Assembly (NCBI GenBank): GCA_963662175.1
Contig: OY759225.1
Coordinates: forward strand, 17,471,601-17,535,600
Source of the DNA: Aradus depressus
Taxonomy: Eukaryota; Arthropoda; Insecta; Hemiptera; Aradidae
Direction: 5' to 3'
Length of the DNA stretch: 64,000 bases
Both the position numbers and the translations under genes were made by a program. Below, piece after piece: positions 44,852-54,690 of the stretch. The first letter of the stretch is position 1; the number at the start of each line of letters is the position of its first letter. Under the pieces are notes generated by a model that saw nothing but the letters and a program-made list of their open reading frames with translations, was not told the origin of the DNA and searched no databases.

Positions 44852-45355
44852 CTAGAAAATTGTTGCCTGAACCTTCTTATGTTGGCTTTCTTGAACGTCT
44901 TCGGCCAGCTTTCCGATAGGTATTAGAAAATGTTTGATAAGAGCACTCCCATGTATGAGTATTTTATGAACACTGACAGGCATGGTGTACCAATCATGCA
45001 GCAAGACGTTCATCATACGAGCAGTTTCAGCAGCGAACGTTTCAAAGGCTTCCAAATAAATATCATACCCTGACGACGAAGCCTGTAGGAGTAAGCTAAA
45101 CCTTTCGGTTAATTCTTCATCCACGCCAGTAATTTCAGCTGTTAAGGAAGGATTTTGGAAAACCCTTCGAGCTGCATTGACATCATTTGTATTGCCACCT
45201 CTTTGCTTTGGCGTATCAATAGCTGCCGAGTCCACATTTTTTCTTCGTATAGTCAAAAAGGAATGTAATTTGTTCGAGGGTATTTCCAATAGGACGATTG
45301 CTGGCTCTCAACACATCGTACAACTCCCTTCTGCATGTAGACATTTTCACACCTG
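44852..45355 (-). pseudogene. Transib transposase C-terminal fragment (RAG1-core relative)
   Basis: Minus strand 45355 to about 45216 reads MSTCRRELYDVLRASNRPIG in one frame, then a frame change leads into the 145-codon frame ending at 44852. This contains QRGGNTNDVNAARRVFQNP, ITGVDEELTERF, ASSSGYDIYLEAFETFAAE and MPVSVHKILIHGSALI, then PIGKLAEDVQESQHKK. GNT..G/V..ARR.F..., ITG, and the LHK/VHK-ILIHG...LPIG.L.E..QE block are the C-terminal region of Transib transposases, shared with the RAG1 core. The catalytic N-terminal half is missing, so it cannot transpose alone. A frameshift or lost intron separates the two frames. Confidence 0.82.
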
Positions 45356-45373
45356 CAGTTACAAATAACATTA

Positions 45374-45403
45374 GTGAAAAAAAAAAAAAAAAAAAAAAAA
45401 AAC
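45374..45403. repeat. Poly(A) tract inside the Transib
   Basis: A run of about 26 A directly upstream (on the coding strand) of the transposase fragment; may be slippage or the scar of the internal deletion. Confidence 0.7.
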
Positions 45404-45923
45404 GGGGCAAAACGGGTCGTTAAATTTAGTGCCATCCTATTATCTATTAGTCAACGAACAAGAATAATGAACGTTTCCGAGGTACTGAGAGGTACGAAAA
45501 AAGTTACTCCTTTATGAACTAGAATGAACTTTTTTTTTCAAACATGCACTATTCTTGTGGCCCTTCCAACACTTTGTGATTGACTTAAGACAAAACAAAA
45601 ATTGCTAAGACTTACCTTTTTGAATGCCTTCCATGGAAGAATAATGAAGAAAAGATCAGTAATGTTCGGAAGTGACACTCACAGGTAAGTGATGTAGTCA
45701 AACTACCTGGCCTCCTAGATAATCTGGCTGTTCGCATGGTTTGTTTATTTCGTCGCTGCGCTGTATTGACTTTGTCCTCTCTAATTCCCTTTGTTTATTT
45801 CTCTCTCACGTACTACTTGTTGAACCAGGTTGTTTTTTTCCCGAAATCTCTCACTTCATTTTCGGACTTTTGTCCAGCTAGATTTGGGATCTGGCCCACT
45901 GTGCGGCGCCCTCCAAAAGGGGG

Positions 45924-46289
45924 TTGAAGCCCCGGGGCCTCCACAAATGGGGGTTCTCCACAACGTGAGGTCTCTACAAATTTTTTTTATATTTTGTTCA
46001 AAAAGAAAAAAAAAAAGGTAATTTTTATTTTATTTTTTTCACCCAAGTTTAAAAAAAAATCAAAGTCTAAAATTTAGCCATCGTGTGATGTAAACAATTA
46101 CACACATTAAAATTATTAATATATTACAAAATCAATTAGGTATTATTATTTGTATAAAAACAGCTGTTAGGAGTTGAAAAGTAACTTAATTAGTGAATAA
46201 ATATACAAAGATGGACTAGTCGCATTTTGATTTAAAACGAAATGTGAACAACCAATGAATGAAAAACAAAAGACGACGATCAGCTGTTT

Positions 46290-46293
<4 letters not shown>
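45924..46293. other. Outer host repeat and possible LTR relic start
   Basis: 45924-45975 (ttgaagccccggggcctcca) continues the hAT-like text interrupted at 44131. 46090-46290 is AT-rich and may begin a diverged copy of the LTR described at 46670. Confidence 0.4.
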
Positions 46294-46332
<39 letters not shown>

Positions 46333-46560
46333 TTTTACACCTAGGGACCTAAGCATCCAGTGCTCTCATCCCTTCACTGGAAGCGCTGGGCTTCCCCCTT
46401 ATTATATTACCTGTATGTTTATACTACCTAAACCAAGCCCTTCATGAAGTGCTCAGTCTCCCAGTTTCCTTAATGAACTTGAGAATGCTCTCATAGTCCA
46501 ATCTAAAGTCTTCCTCTGCGATTACATCTTCACCATTGAATTAAAGTTTGGCCATAAGAA
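46294..46560 (-). pseudogene. RNase H-type non-LTR 3' end with (TA)n tail
   Basis: A (TA)n run at 46294-46328 precedes minus-strand coding text ending in EEDFRLDYESILKFIKETGRL and a stop. The same end is at 55318-55480, where it also adjoins an AT run, so the (TA)n is probably the element's natural 3' tail. Only the last ~35 codons and the 3' UTR remain. Confidence 0.72.
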
Positions 46561-46669
46561 CAGAAAAAAGACTGATATAGTTGTAAGTAATTAGTTCATA
46601 AGATTAGTTTTTGTAAATAATTTCATTTTTTTTATTACCAATCTTAGTTTTTAATTTTATAATTGTAGG

Positions 46670-46980
46670 TTAAAAAAATAAATAAACCCCATAATTGTTC
46701 TCTAATTCTATGCTATTCACTTTCCCTGTGAACCTAGTAAGATAATTTATACCTTTGGTTTAGATTTAACAATTTTAAAAAGAAAAAAGATGTCGCCTCA
46801 TTATTATCTTTAGAATAAATCCAATTGAAATAATTATTAATGGAAATTTGTTTAAATACGTCCACTTTCTTCAAAATTATACGTCTTGAACTTTCGATAT
46901 TTTTTTAGGGCCCTTTTCGGAAACTACTGTAGAAATCAAAATTTAGTAGATCAGCAACAATTTCTACAGGAAATGTTTAA
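46670..46980 (+). repeat. Diverged relic of the same LTR family
   Basis: ctattcactttccctgtgaa, tacctttggtttaga, cgtccactttcttcaaaatt, ctactgtagaaatcaaaatt and tttctacaggaaatg align in order with the last 300 bp of the 42112-42910 LTR, with many substitutions. No partner LTR or internal region found; probably a solo LTR. Confidence 0.75.
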
Positions 46981-47294
46981 GATAATATTTATTATTTTTT
47001 ATTTATTATTAATTTTATTATTTCAATTATTTTCATTTTAGTTTACATTTTTTTAATTATCACAGAATGACAACTTCAGTGGAGGGCATGACATCTTTGT
47101 TTTTTATTATTTTTTAAATTTTTTTTTCACACGCCATTTTAAAGGTAGTGCTGGTGATGACTGGATTCTACCCTCACGCCTCTCTGTCCTTTCGACGCTC
47201 CACCTCCTGGTCTTCCTCCTCTGCTGGACAGTGGATGGTTGGGATATGACGTGGGAGGGTCAGCACTGGTCTCCCGTGGCCTCCTCCTCTCTCC
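46981..47294. other. Unassigned target of LTR element 2
   Basis: 47140-47290 is GC-richer (tggtcttcctcctctgctgg) and seems to continue at 52378 as part of an older retroposed sequence ending in a poly(A) at 52730. Confidence 0.4.
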
Positions 47295-48055
47295 TGTGGT
47301 AAAAACTTGTTTGCTACCACATTTCCTGTAGAAATTTGATCTCTTTTGTTTATTTAAATTTTGATTTCTACAGTAGTTTGCCGAAAATTGCCCTAAAAAA
47401 ATATTATCAATAATTTAAGACGTGCAATTTTTAAGAAAGTACACGTATACAACGAAAAAAATTCAATTAAACAAACTTTACACTTGGATTCACAAAGAGA
47501 TACCAATTTTTAAATAATTTTAAATAATATTAATTTCTAATCCAAAGGTTTTTTAAATGATACTACTGGGACAACAGGGAAGATGAATAGGATAGAATTT
47601 GAAGAGGACAAATAATTGGGTTATTATCTATATTTACATATTTAAATAAAAAAAAACTTATTTGAACAAACAAAACAAAAATTTACAATTGCACAAAAAC
47701 ATTAAATTAATACTTAAAAAAAACTATTTCTTTTTTTATTTGGGCATATTGAAAAATATATTTTATTAATTGTACCTTCTCGACGCCACAAAAACCAGAC
47801 CCCGTCAACTCTTCACTAATTGTTCAACTTCATTTTATTTAAAACATCTTTAACCACATGCACCGTTTAAGAGCTAGCTCACGACTCCATTACATTTAAC
47901 ACTATTTCACAGCTGTTTTTTATATGTTTTCTTGTTTTGTTTCTCAAACACCTTGATATATATCTAATATATATATGATATTAGACTATAATAAAAAAAA
48001 TTACCTCTTTTCAGTAAAATATTCATTAAAAAAATGTTCCATAGTGTACATCACA
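47295..48055 (-). repeat. 3' LTR of element 2
   Basis: 761 bp, TGTGGT at 47295 to ATCACA at 48055. Next to it (inside) lies the complement of the polypurine tract. Confidence 0.95.
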
Positions 48056-50149
48056 TTTGCCTTTTCCTTCTTTTTAAAAAAAAAATGTTTGTTCACAAAA
48101 TTTTTTTTTTTTTATATAAGTTCTTTCAGATTTAATTTCTTCCAATACACAGGTTGATTTAGCTTCTTCCTCGAATCCACATGATAAGCTTCCTCCTTCA
48201 ATACACAGATGGATTAACGTCTTCCTCCAATACACAGGTAGATTAGCTTCCTCCTCAAACGCACATGTTGGCTGGCTCCTTGGTGTCTTCAACTCATTGC
48301 TCAACGATGTATCGAAGTCTCTCTCTCACTTACACTCACTGATTTATTTTTATTTTTTATATGCCCAATTCGACGCTCTTTTTATACATATATGCCCATT
48401 TTTTTATATTTTTATAACTATTTACAATTATTAAACTTATATATATACGTACCTAATTTCTAATAAACAAAAACAAACATTAATCTAAAAATTTACAATT
48501 AATGCTTAACCTAAAGAAAATGTTAACTTAAATTTATAAAAATTTGAACTAATTGAACATAAAAAATATAATACTAAATTTTTACATATTTACAGGATCA
48601 GTCATAGTCATGAATTCAAGTTTGGAAATAATCAAGTTGGATGCAGATTTAAGAAATTGCCAATTAATTTTACTTTCCGCCTTTACCATCAATATAACAT
48701 TTGTATATATTCAAAATAATTATATAAAAAGATTGTATATAAAAAAATTTACTTGAAATAAAAATTAAATAAATCCTTTTTTATTTACTTCATCACACTT
48801 CCAAAATATTACTTAACAATCAAAATTAGGCCTCACGCCGGGTAATAAGGAATACAAATTTAATTTATTTAATATATATATAGTACTTGTCTTTTGAGGT
48901 ATTAAATTCTTTGAGACGTCCTTCATACTTCCTAACTAAAAAAAATGTATCTCACATATATTTTTACTTCAACTTCCTTCTCTACTAATAACTCCCTAAT
49001 AATAATAACTTCATCGTTGACGTAGCAAAAATACGGTTCCTCCTATCTCAGGTAGGCAACCAACACTACATCATAAATCTCCTATATATATCGCTAGTTC
49101 TTTCTAGTCGACACAAAAAAAATCATCTCTCGCAGATCAAAAAAATATAAATCTCCAATTAATCACTAGCTCTTACTAGGATTAAAAAAAATAATTTCTC
49201 CCCAAACAAATCTATATAATCCCGACGTCTAAAAGAATGTCATCAGCAATTAATTCAAAACTACTCTAATTAATATTACCCTTTGTTTGTTCCTATTCCT
49301 AAAGTTATATAATTTGCTCCTACAACTCTTCTCATTCTCATCTACTCTCTCTCTATTAAACAAATTTACGTAGAAAAAACATGTTACTCAAATAATAAAT
49401 GAACTTGTCTAAATAATAGAGTTTATAATAACAAAATTTAATAACCTATGCATACATACAATTTATATAATATATTATCATTCCATGGCTTCTATACAGT
49501 TTCGTTCGTCTTTCTAATTTATAATATTATTATGATTTAGTCACGTCCGGTATCCTAGCTGAACAGTTCCGAAACAGAGAATCTGTCCCCTTGACTCGGC
49601 CTCAGGAAGTTCGTCATGTCTCCAAAGAGATCTAGGCATCTCTCAGCCTGCTGATTTTATCTTTCTAACATTTGTAATAAAAAATATAATAAAAAAAATT
49701 GATCTTCTTCCATATTATGTTCGTTCAAAATCAGCTGTATATATATATATGTTTTAATTTTCAATAAAATCGTTATTAACAAGTAAGTCTCAAATAAATA
49801 ATTTGTATATATTAAATTTGGATGACTAATCCCTAAATATAATTCTAGATTAATTTTATACTGATCCTAATATCTAATCTAATCCTAAAAAAAAATATAA
49901 ATCCTAATTAATTTAAATCCTAATTAATTTAAACGCAGAACTATACCAAAATTCATCCATACTCTTCATATACCAAAATTCTCTCATCCAAAAAATAAAT
50001 TTATCATCCATACTATTATATTAGTCCAATGTCACTTCGTCATATTTTAAATTGATCCTAATTCTGTCATGTTAGTCTGTCAGTCACTTCCTCAAACTCA
50101 TCCGAGTTGCAAAAAAAAATAGGTTCACTATAAAAAGTGGCTAATGCAA
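48056..50149 (-). other. Noncoding 3' internal region of element 2
   Basis: Collinear with 39974-42111 of element 1, with small indels. A short antisense frame (48553-48756) is matched at 41400-41606 in element 1, but this follows from overall similarity and I do not call a gene. Confidence 0.8.
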
Positions 50150-51355
50150 TTATATTGCAAAGCCCAAATTTAATTTTATCTTTTTCCGGATGCCCCGGCG
50201 AATTATGTCTTTAAAAATCCCCTCCCCCTTCTCTAAATATTTGTTCAGTGTTAATTTTGTCCTTAATACCTGTTTGAATGCTTTTACTCTCTTTTTAAAA
50301 TTGTTCTTATAACTTTTATTAGCCTCCTTTCTATTTCCAGTTTGTCTGTAAGTTTTAACTATATTTTCTTTAAAATTAAAATTTGTCTTTTGTTTGTTGT
50401 CCTCAGTCTGTTCGTTTGTTTTGTCTAATAACATCAAAATGTTCCTTTCACTCTGTCCATCCACATCAACATTCATCCTATTTTCTTGAATTTCACTTAA
50501 TACTAATTTTTCTACATTTTGACTCTCTTCCTCCACCTCTTTCTCTAAAATTTGGGTCTGTTCCTCCCCACTGTTATTCTCTGTTCCTTCTACCTCATCA
50601 ACTTGTGACTGACTGTCAATAATAAGAACCTCCTTTTCTACTTCAGAATTCCCTTCATCCAACGTGTTAATTTTTTGAATAAAGTGCTTTTCTAAGTTTT
50701 CTCCTGCTTTATTTATCCTACTTTCAGCTTTTTCATTTTCTATTTGAATTTTCTCTAATTGGTTCATCAAATTGTCCACCTTTTTATTTAATTTAACTTC
50801 TAAATTTTTAATGTCGCCTCTTAAGTTTGTCTCTAATTTTCCTAATTTTTCCCCCATTTCCCTTTTTAAATTTGTCTCTAAATTTCCTAATTTATTACTT
50901 TGCTCTTCCATTTTTTGATTCATATCTCCCATTTCCCTTTTTAAATTTGTCTCTAAATTTCCTAATTTATTACTTTGCTCTTCCATTTTTTGATTCATAT
51001 CCCCCCTTAAATCTCTACCCTGTTCTTCTATTTTTTGAATGATATTTCCAATATCCCCCCTTAATTCTTTTCCCTGTTCTTCTATTTTTTGATTGATATT
51101 TCCAATATCCCCAGTTAACTTTGTCAACACAACACGGAGCCATTCCATATCAGGAGCAGCAATGCCCTCTTTTTCTTTATCTTTATTTACCCCCTCCCCT
51201 TGCGACTCCTCACCTGTACCCTGCATGGACCCCATTGCGGCTGGAGTCTCCCTTTCTCTATCTTCCGATAACTCCATATCGGATCTTTCCTCCGAACTTG
51301 ACCCCTCCTCTCTACTTTCCTCCTCTAATCTCGCTTGTCCTCTGGTAATTGGCAT
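50150..51355 (-). CDS. Coiled-coil protein of nonautonomous LTR element 2
   Basis: 401 residues, intact, from ATG at 51355. It has the same layout as 38774-39973: MPITRGQARLEEE start, acidic segment, coiled coil, acidic stretch, basic tail ending KIKLNLGFAI. The last ~170 residues are nearly identical between copies, while the coil differs: here a 25-residue unit (75 bp, MNQKMEEQSNKLGNLETNLK type, near 50856 and 50931) is duplicated and the 40-residue duplication of copy 1 is absent. Neither length is a multiple of seven, so coil register shifts between copies. Tolerance of coil-length change with a fixed basic tail fits a scaffold-type role, which remains inference. Confidence 0.85.
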   Translation of the reverse strand: MPITRGQARLEEESREEGSSSEERSDMELSEDRERETPAAMGSMQGTGEESQGEGVNKDKEKEGIAAPDMEWLRVVLTKLTGDIGNINQKIEEQGKELRGDIGNIIQKIEEQGRDLRGDMNQKMEEQSNKLGNLETNLKREMGDMNQKMEEQSNKLGNLETNLKREMGEKLGKLETNLRGDIKNLEVKLNKKVDNLMNQLEKIQIENEKAESRINKAGENLEKHFIQKINTLDEGNSEVEKEVLIIDSQSQVDEVEGTENNSGEEQTQILEKEVEEESQNVEKLVLSEIQENRMNVDVDGQSERNILMLLDKTNEQTEDNKQKTNFNFKENIVKTYRQTGNRKEANKSYKNNFKKRVKAFKQVLRTKLTLNKYLEKGEGIFKDIIRRGIRKKIKLNLGFAI

Positions 51356-51612
51356 TTTCTTACTTTACTAAATATATAATTACTAAACAAAAACAATGTT
51401 ATATAAAATAGTAACCTTCTTTTGAAGTTGGCAAAAAAAATTATTTCTCAAAATTAAATGTAACCCTTATTTGTCTCTATTCTATCCTTTTCATCTTTTT
51501 CAACCTATTTCCCTTACTTTAATTAATATAAAAAAATTCTCCCATCAAGGTTTTGCCAAAATATGATGGGGCTTTGTGGCGAAAATCGTCCACACAAGGG
51601 ATATGCCAAAAA
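51356..51612 (-). other. 5' untranslated region of element 2 with likely primer-binding site
   Basis: On the minus strand the sequence after the LTR reads TTTTTGGCATATCCCTTGTG. A TGG a few bases after the LTR is the usual start of a tRNA primer-binding site; the tRNA was not identified. Element 1 has the same text at 38518. Confidence 0.5.
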
Positions 51613-52373
51613 TGTGGTAAAAACTTGTTTGCTACCACATTTCCTGTAGAAATTTGATCTCTTTTGTTTATTTAAATTTTGATTTCTACAGTAGTTTGCC
51701 GAAAATTGCCCTAAAAAAATATTATCAATAATTTAAGACGTGCAATTTTTAAGAAAGTACACGTATACAACGAAAAAAATTCAATTAAACAAACTTTACA
51801 CTTGGATTCACAAAGAGATACCAATTTTTAAATAATTTTAAATAATATTAATTTCTAATCCAAAGGTTTTTTAAATGATACTACTGGGACAACAGGGAAG
51901 ATGAATAGGATAGAATTTGAAGAGGACAAATAATTGGGTTATTATCTATATTTACATATTTAAATAAAAAAAAACTTATTTGAACAAACAAAACAAAAAT
52001 TTACAATTGCACAAAAACATTAAATTAATACTTAAAAAAAACTATTTCTTTTTTTATTTGGGCATATTGAAAAATATATTTTATTAATTGTACCTTCTCG
52101 ACGCCACAAAAACCAGACCCCGTCAACTCTTCACTAATTGTTCAACTTCATTTTATTTAAAACATCTTTAACCACATGCACCGTTTAAGAGCTAGCTCAC
52201 GACTCCATTACATTTAACACTATTTCACAGCTGTTTTTTATATGTTTTCTTGTTTTGTTTCTCAAACACCTTGATATATATCTAATATATATATGATATT
52301 AGATTATAATAAAAAAAATTACCTCTTTTCAGTAAAATATTCATTAAAAAAATGTTCCATAGTGTACATCACA
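51613..52373 (-). repeat. 5' LTR of element 2
   Basis: 761 bp, same ends as the 47295-48055 LTR. Confidence 0.95.
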
Positions 52374-52377
52374 CTCC

Positions 52378-52730
52378 AGTAGTTGGCAGTACGGGAGTCC
52401 TACTGGTGCTGTTCTCGTCGAGTTTCTTATATATTTTAATTTTTTATTCATATTATTTTAATTTATTTTTATTTTTTAAATTTGTTTTATCTCTTTTATT
52501 TTATGGTTTCTCTTTATTCATGTACCACCATTGATTTAGTACAGATTTATTTATTTTTGTGTATGTTTGCTATTATTTCGTGATTATTCATTTCTTTTTT
52601 CCTTCTTATTATGTTTTAAATATTTTGTATCACTTATTATTTTATCATGTCTTCTTATAGTCATCACTTCTGCTTATTGTTATTGTACAAATTGTAGAAT
52701 AAATAAAAATGAAAAAAAAAAAAATATTCA
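52378..52730 (+). other. 3' end of an unidentified retroposed transcript
   Basis: AT-rich text ends in tgtagaataaataaaaatg and an A-run (52714-52726), a polyadenylation-type end. Its upstream part seems to be 47140-47294, cut by LTR element 2. No protein recognised. Confidence 0.45.
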
Positions 52731-52815
52731 GAGCAACAATGTAATTAATTTGAGCTGGAGAAGAACACAGCCGTTGATTCACCAACGACATATTTTTTTT
52801 CAGTAAACGTTTATA

Positions 52816-53478
52816 CACTGGAATCCGCTTATTAGAATCACATCGGGACCACCGTACTTTGAACCTAATACACGGACGATTCTAATAAACGGATTTGGGG
52901 GGGGGGGGGGGGGGGGGGGAGGGAGAGAGAGAAAGAAAAATATAAAAATTAGGTAGGCATGAAATCTTTCTACGCCCACTTGCATTTTCCTGAACAGAAA
53001 GTTCAGTTTCGTACCGGTTCTTTAGTAGTCTGCACAGTACTGACTGGGAAATTTCAAGACGTTCTGCAGCCTCTCGTTGCGTCATTTTAGGCAGGGCATC
53101 GTACGATTTTAAAATGTCAATTTTTTCCGACAAGGAAAGATCGCGTCGTTTGTGACTCTTCGCACCTTTTAAACAAACAACACGCACTCCACAATGACCC
53201 GAGTACAACTGCTACTGTCAGGAACTGCTGCTAGTCAGGAACTAAATCTGTTTACGAAAGTGTTATTTTCCCCCGAATATCGACCTTCCGAAAAACATCC
53301 TATTTTCCTATCTCGAAACCTCATTCTGCGTTCATAATTGAACCCTTAAACCGGACATTCATTGCTAATAAGCGGACAAAACTCACTGTATTTTGTCGAT
53401 CCGGTCCGTTCCAGCGTGTTTTGATGCTAATGTGCGGATATTCCTATTAAGCGAATTGCTAATAAGCGGATTCCACTG
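52816..53478 (-). mobile_element. pogo/Tigger-type element, TA target duplication
   Basis: Left end CACTGGAATCCGCTTATTAG and complement of the right end CAGTGGAATCCGCTTATTAG form inverted repeats with one mismatch, flanked by TA (52814-52815 and 53479-53480). It keeps the start of a transposase on the minus strand and a G-run of about 24 at 52896-52919. Confidence 0.9.
52882..53208 (-). pseudogene. CENP-B/psq-type HTH start of a Tigger transposase
   Basis: From Met at 53208, residues 18-65 read SHKRRDLSLSEKIDILKSYD, then MTQREAAERLEISQSVLCRL, then LKNRYE. This is the N-terminal CENP-B (psq) helix-turn-helix that binds Tigger ends. After about residue 80 the frame enters the G-run (Pro-rich nonsense) and the DDE domain is missing. 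A DNA-binding-only product could in principle be made, but nothing shows that it is. Confidence 0.82.
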
Positions 53479-53480
53479 TA

Positions 53481-53907
53481 TATAAGTATGTTGACCGCAT
53501 GGTGATGGTATTAGGATGATGGTGACAGTCTATTATAGTGAAGGTCCAAGGATGGTGAATAACAAACCCCGCAGTAACAACAGAGCTTATGGTCCGCCGT
53601 TGGTCCGGGTCGGATCTAATAACCAAGTGCCTCCCCCCCCGGCTTTAGCACATCCCCCCTCCCCCCTCGGCTTTAGCACCCCCCCTCCCCCGTGATTAAT
53701 TGTCTTTTGATGAATATGTATGAATCCAAGCCCGTATATTGTACCCCATTGGCCAACACTCCCATTCCGGTTTCTCTCCTCATAATTCATATTTTTTATG
53801 AGCACTTTTTTTTTTTTTCTTATTACATTTAAATAATTTTTAAAAATAATAAAGTCAATTTTTACTTTTCCAGTTATTGTTAGTTATTTTTATTCATGAC
53901 AAGTACC
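53481..53907. other. Unassigned; C-run repeats 53630-53695
   Basis: ccggctttagcacatcccccctcccccctcggctttagcacc is a short G/C-skewed direct repeat. Otherwise unassigned. Confidence 0.4.
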
Positions 53908-54172
53908 ACATGGACTTGAAAAATAAAATAAAACTTGTTTATTTAATATATTGTCTAATTTCACTAACTATATATACATGGGAGTACTTTCGGTATTTCT
54001 ACCATCCTCAGCCAAAAGCATAAGAGATAAGTAAGTCTTATCTCTTATCTGTTATGCTTTTGGCTGAGGATGGTAGAAATACCGAAAGTACTCCCATGTA
54101 TATATAGTTAGTGAAATTAGACAATATCTTAAATAAACAAGTTTTATTTTATTTTTCAAGTCCATTTGAATT
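53908..54172. repeat. 265-bp near-perfect palindrome
   Basis: Arms of about 130 bp (atggacttgaaaaataaaat ... and its complement ending 54172) meet near 54040 at aagtaagtcttatc. Almost no mismatches except a small indel, so it is recent or maintained. It has no transposon-type terminus that I recognise; caagtaccaca lies just outside both arms (53900, 54207). Confidence 0.88.
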
Positions 54173-54359
54173 ATTTCACAATATCTCTGCAATAATGTCA
54201 GTTTTCACAAGTACCACAGTTTTCTCCCCCTACTTCCTGGGGCAGTCTTCTACCGGATCAGCCATCTGTACACTATCGCCTCAAACTCAGACTACCTTGT
54301 TGTGAACTGTCCAATACTCTGTCTCAAGTGTAGAATCACAAAAACACTTATCAGGAGGG
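54173..54359. other. Unassigned
   Basis: Short flank between palindrome and SINE. Confidence 0.4.
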
Positions 54360-54690
54360 GCGCCGGTAGCTCAGTGGTATGCGTGCTTGCCTTCTGAAAT
54401 CAAGATCGTGGGTTCGAAACCCGGTCGAGGCCCTTTAAGTTTATTTTATCTGGAAGGTAAAATAAACTTAAGCACGCCATCCTTCGGGTGGGACGTTAAG
54501 TGATGGTCCCGAGCCTGTACGATGTCAGGTACACGTTAAAGACCACTGCCCTAGGTGAATAAAAATTTAGGGTAGGCAACATTTAGGACTCTCTCAGTAG
54601 AGTCGGGCTCATATCCACCAGAGTGACGAAAGAGCGCTCTGTTAGTAGGCGATACGACCTCGTAGTTAAAGCCCGGGCATGAGTCATACT
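54360..54690 (+). repeat. SINE-A, full length (reference copy)
   Basis: The tRNA-like head spans about 54361-54431: A box TAGCTCAGTGG (54367-54377) and B box GGTTCGAAACC (54411-54421) with normal spacing, so Pol III transcription is plausible. The body contains a repeated ggtaaaataaactt/agtttattttat inversion (54437-54470) and the constant caccagagtgacgaaagagc. It ends gcccgggcatgagtcatact, here without CCTAA units. Confidence 0.95.

Larger units (their letters stand above)
44486..45903 (-). mobile_element. Internally deleted Transib transposon with RSS-like ends
   Basis: CGGCG is duplicated at 44481-44485 and 45904-45908; a GC-rich 5-bp duplication is the Transib habit. The termini CACAGTGGGCCAGATCCC are inverted with one mismatch in 27 bp. 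Each starts with CACAGTG, and 23 bp further in lies tcaaaagtc (left) or ACAAAAGTC (right), like the ACAAAAACC nonamer of the RAG recombination signal. At 1418 bp it is shorter than autonomous Transib copies and holds only a C-terminal transposase part. Confidence 0.93.
44142..45913 (-). repeat. SINE-A full length, split by Transib; 10-bp TSD
   Basis: CAAAAGGGGG is duplicated at 44132-44141 and 45914-45923. The SINE runs 44142-44485 on the minus strand and its first ~10 bp (head ggcgccctc) resume at 45904-45913, beyond the Transib. Its 3' tail is cctaacctaacctaac on its own strand. Confidence 0.95.
47295..52373 (-). mobile_element. LTR retrotransposon 2, coiled-coil ORF only, young
   Basis: Same family as element 1 but on the minus strand. 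CTCC flanks it (47291-47294 and 52374-52377). The two 761-bp LTRs differ at about one position by eye (agactataat at 47984 versus agattataat at 52302), which points to recent insertion. Its only ORF is 50150-51355; no pol motif is seen in about 5.1 kb. With element 1 it makes a 5-kb inverted pair separated by 4.4 kb. Confidence 0.95.

Noticed and set aside
54361..54431. A tRNA gene (A and B boxes, TAGCTCAGTGG and GGTTCGAAACC)
   Set aside because: The same head is repeated many times attached to a constant ~260-bp body; it is the promoter head of SINE-A, and the cloverleaf is not fully maintained.
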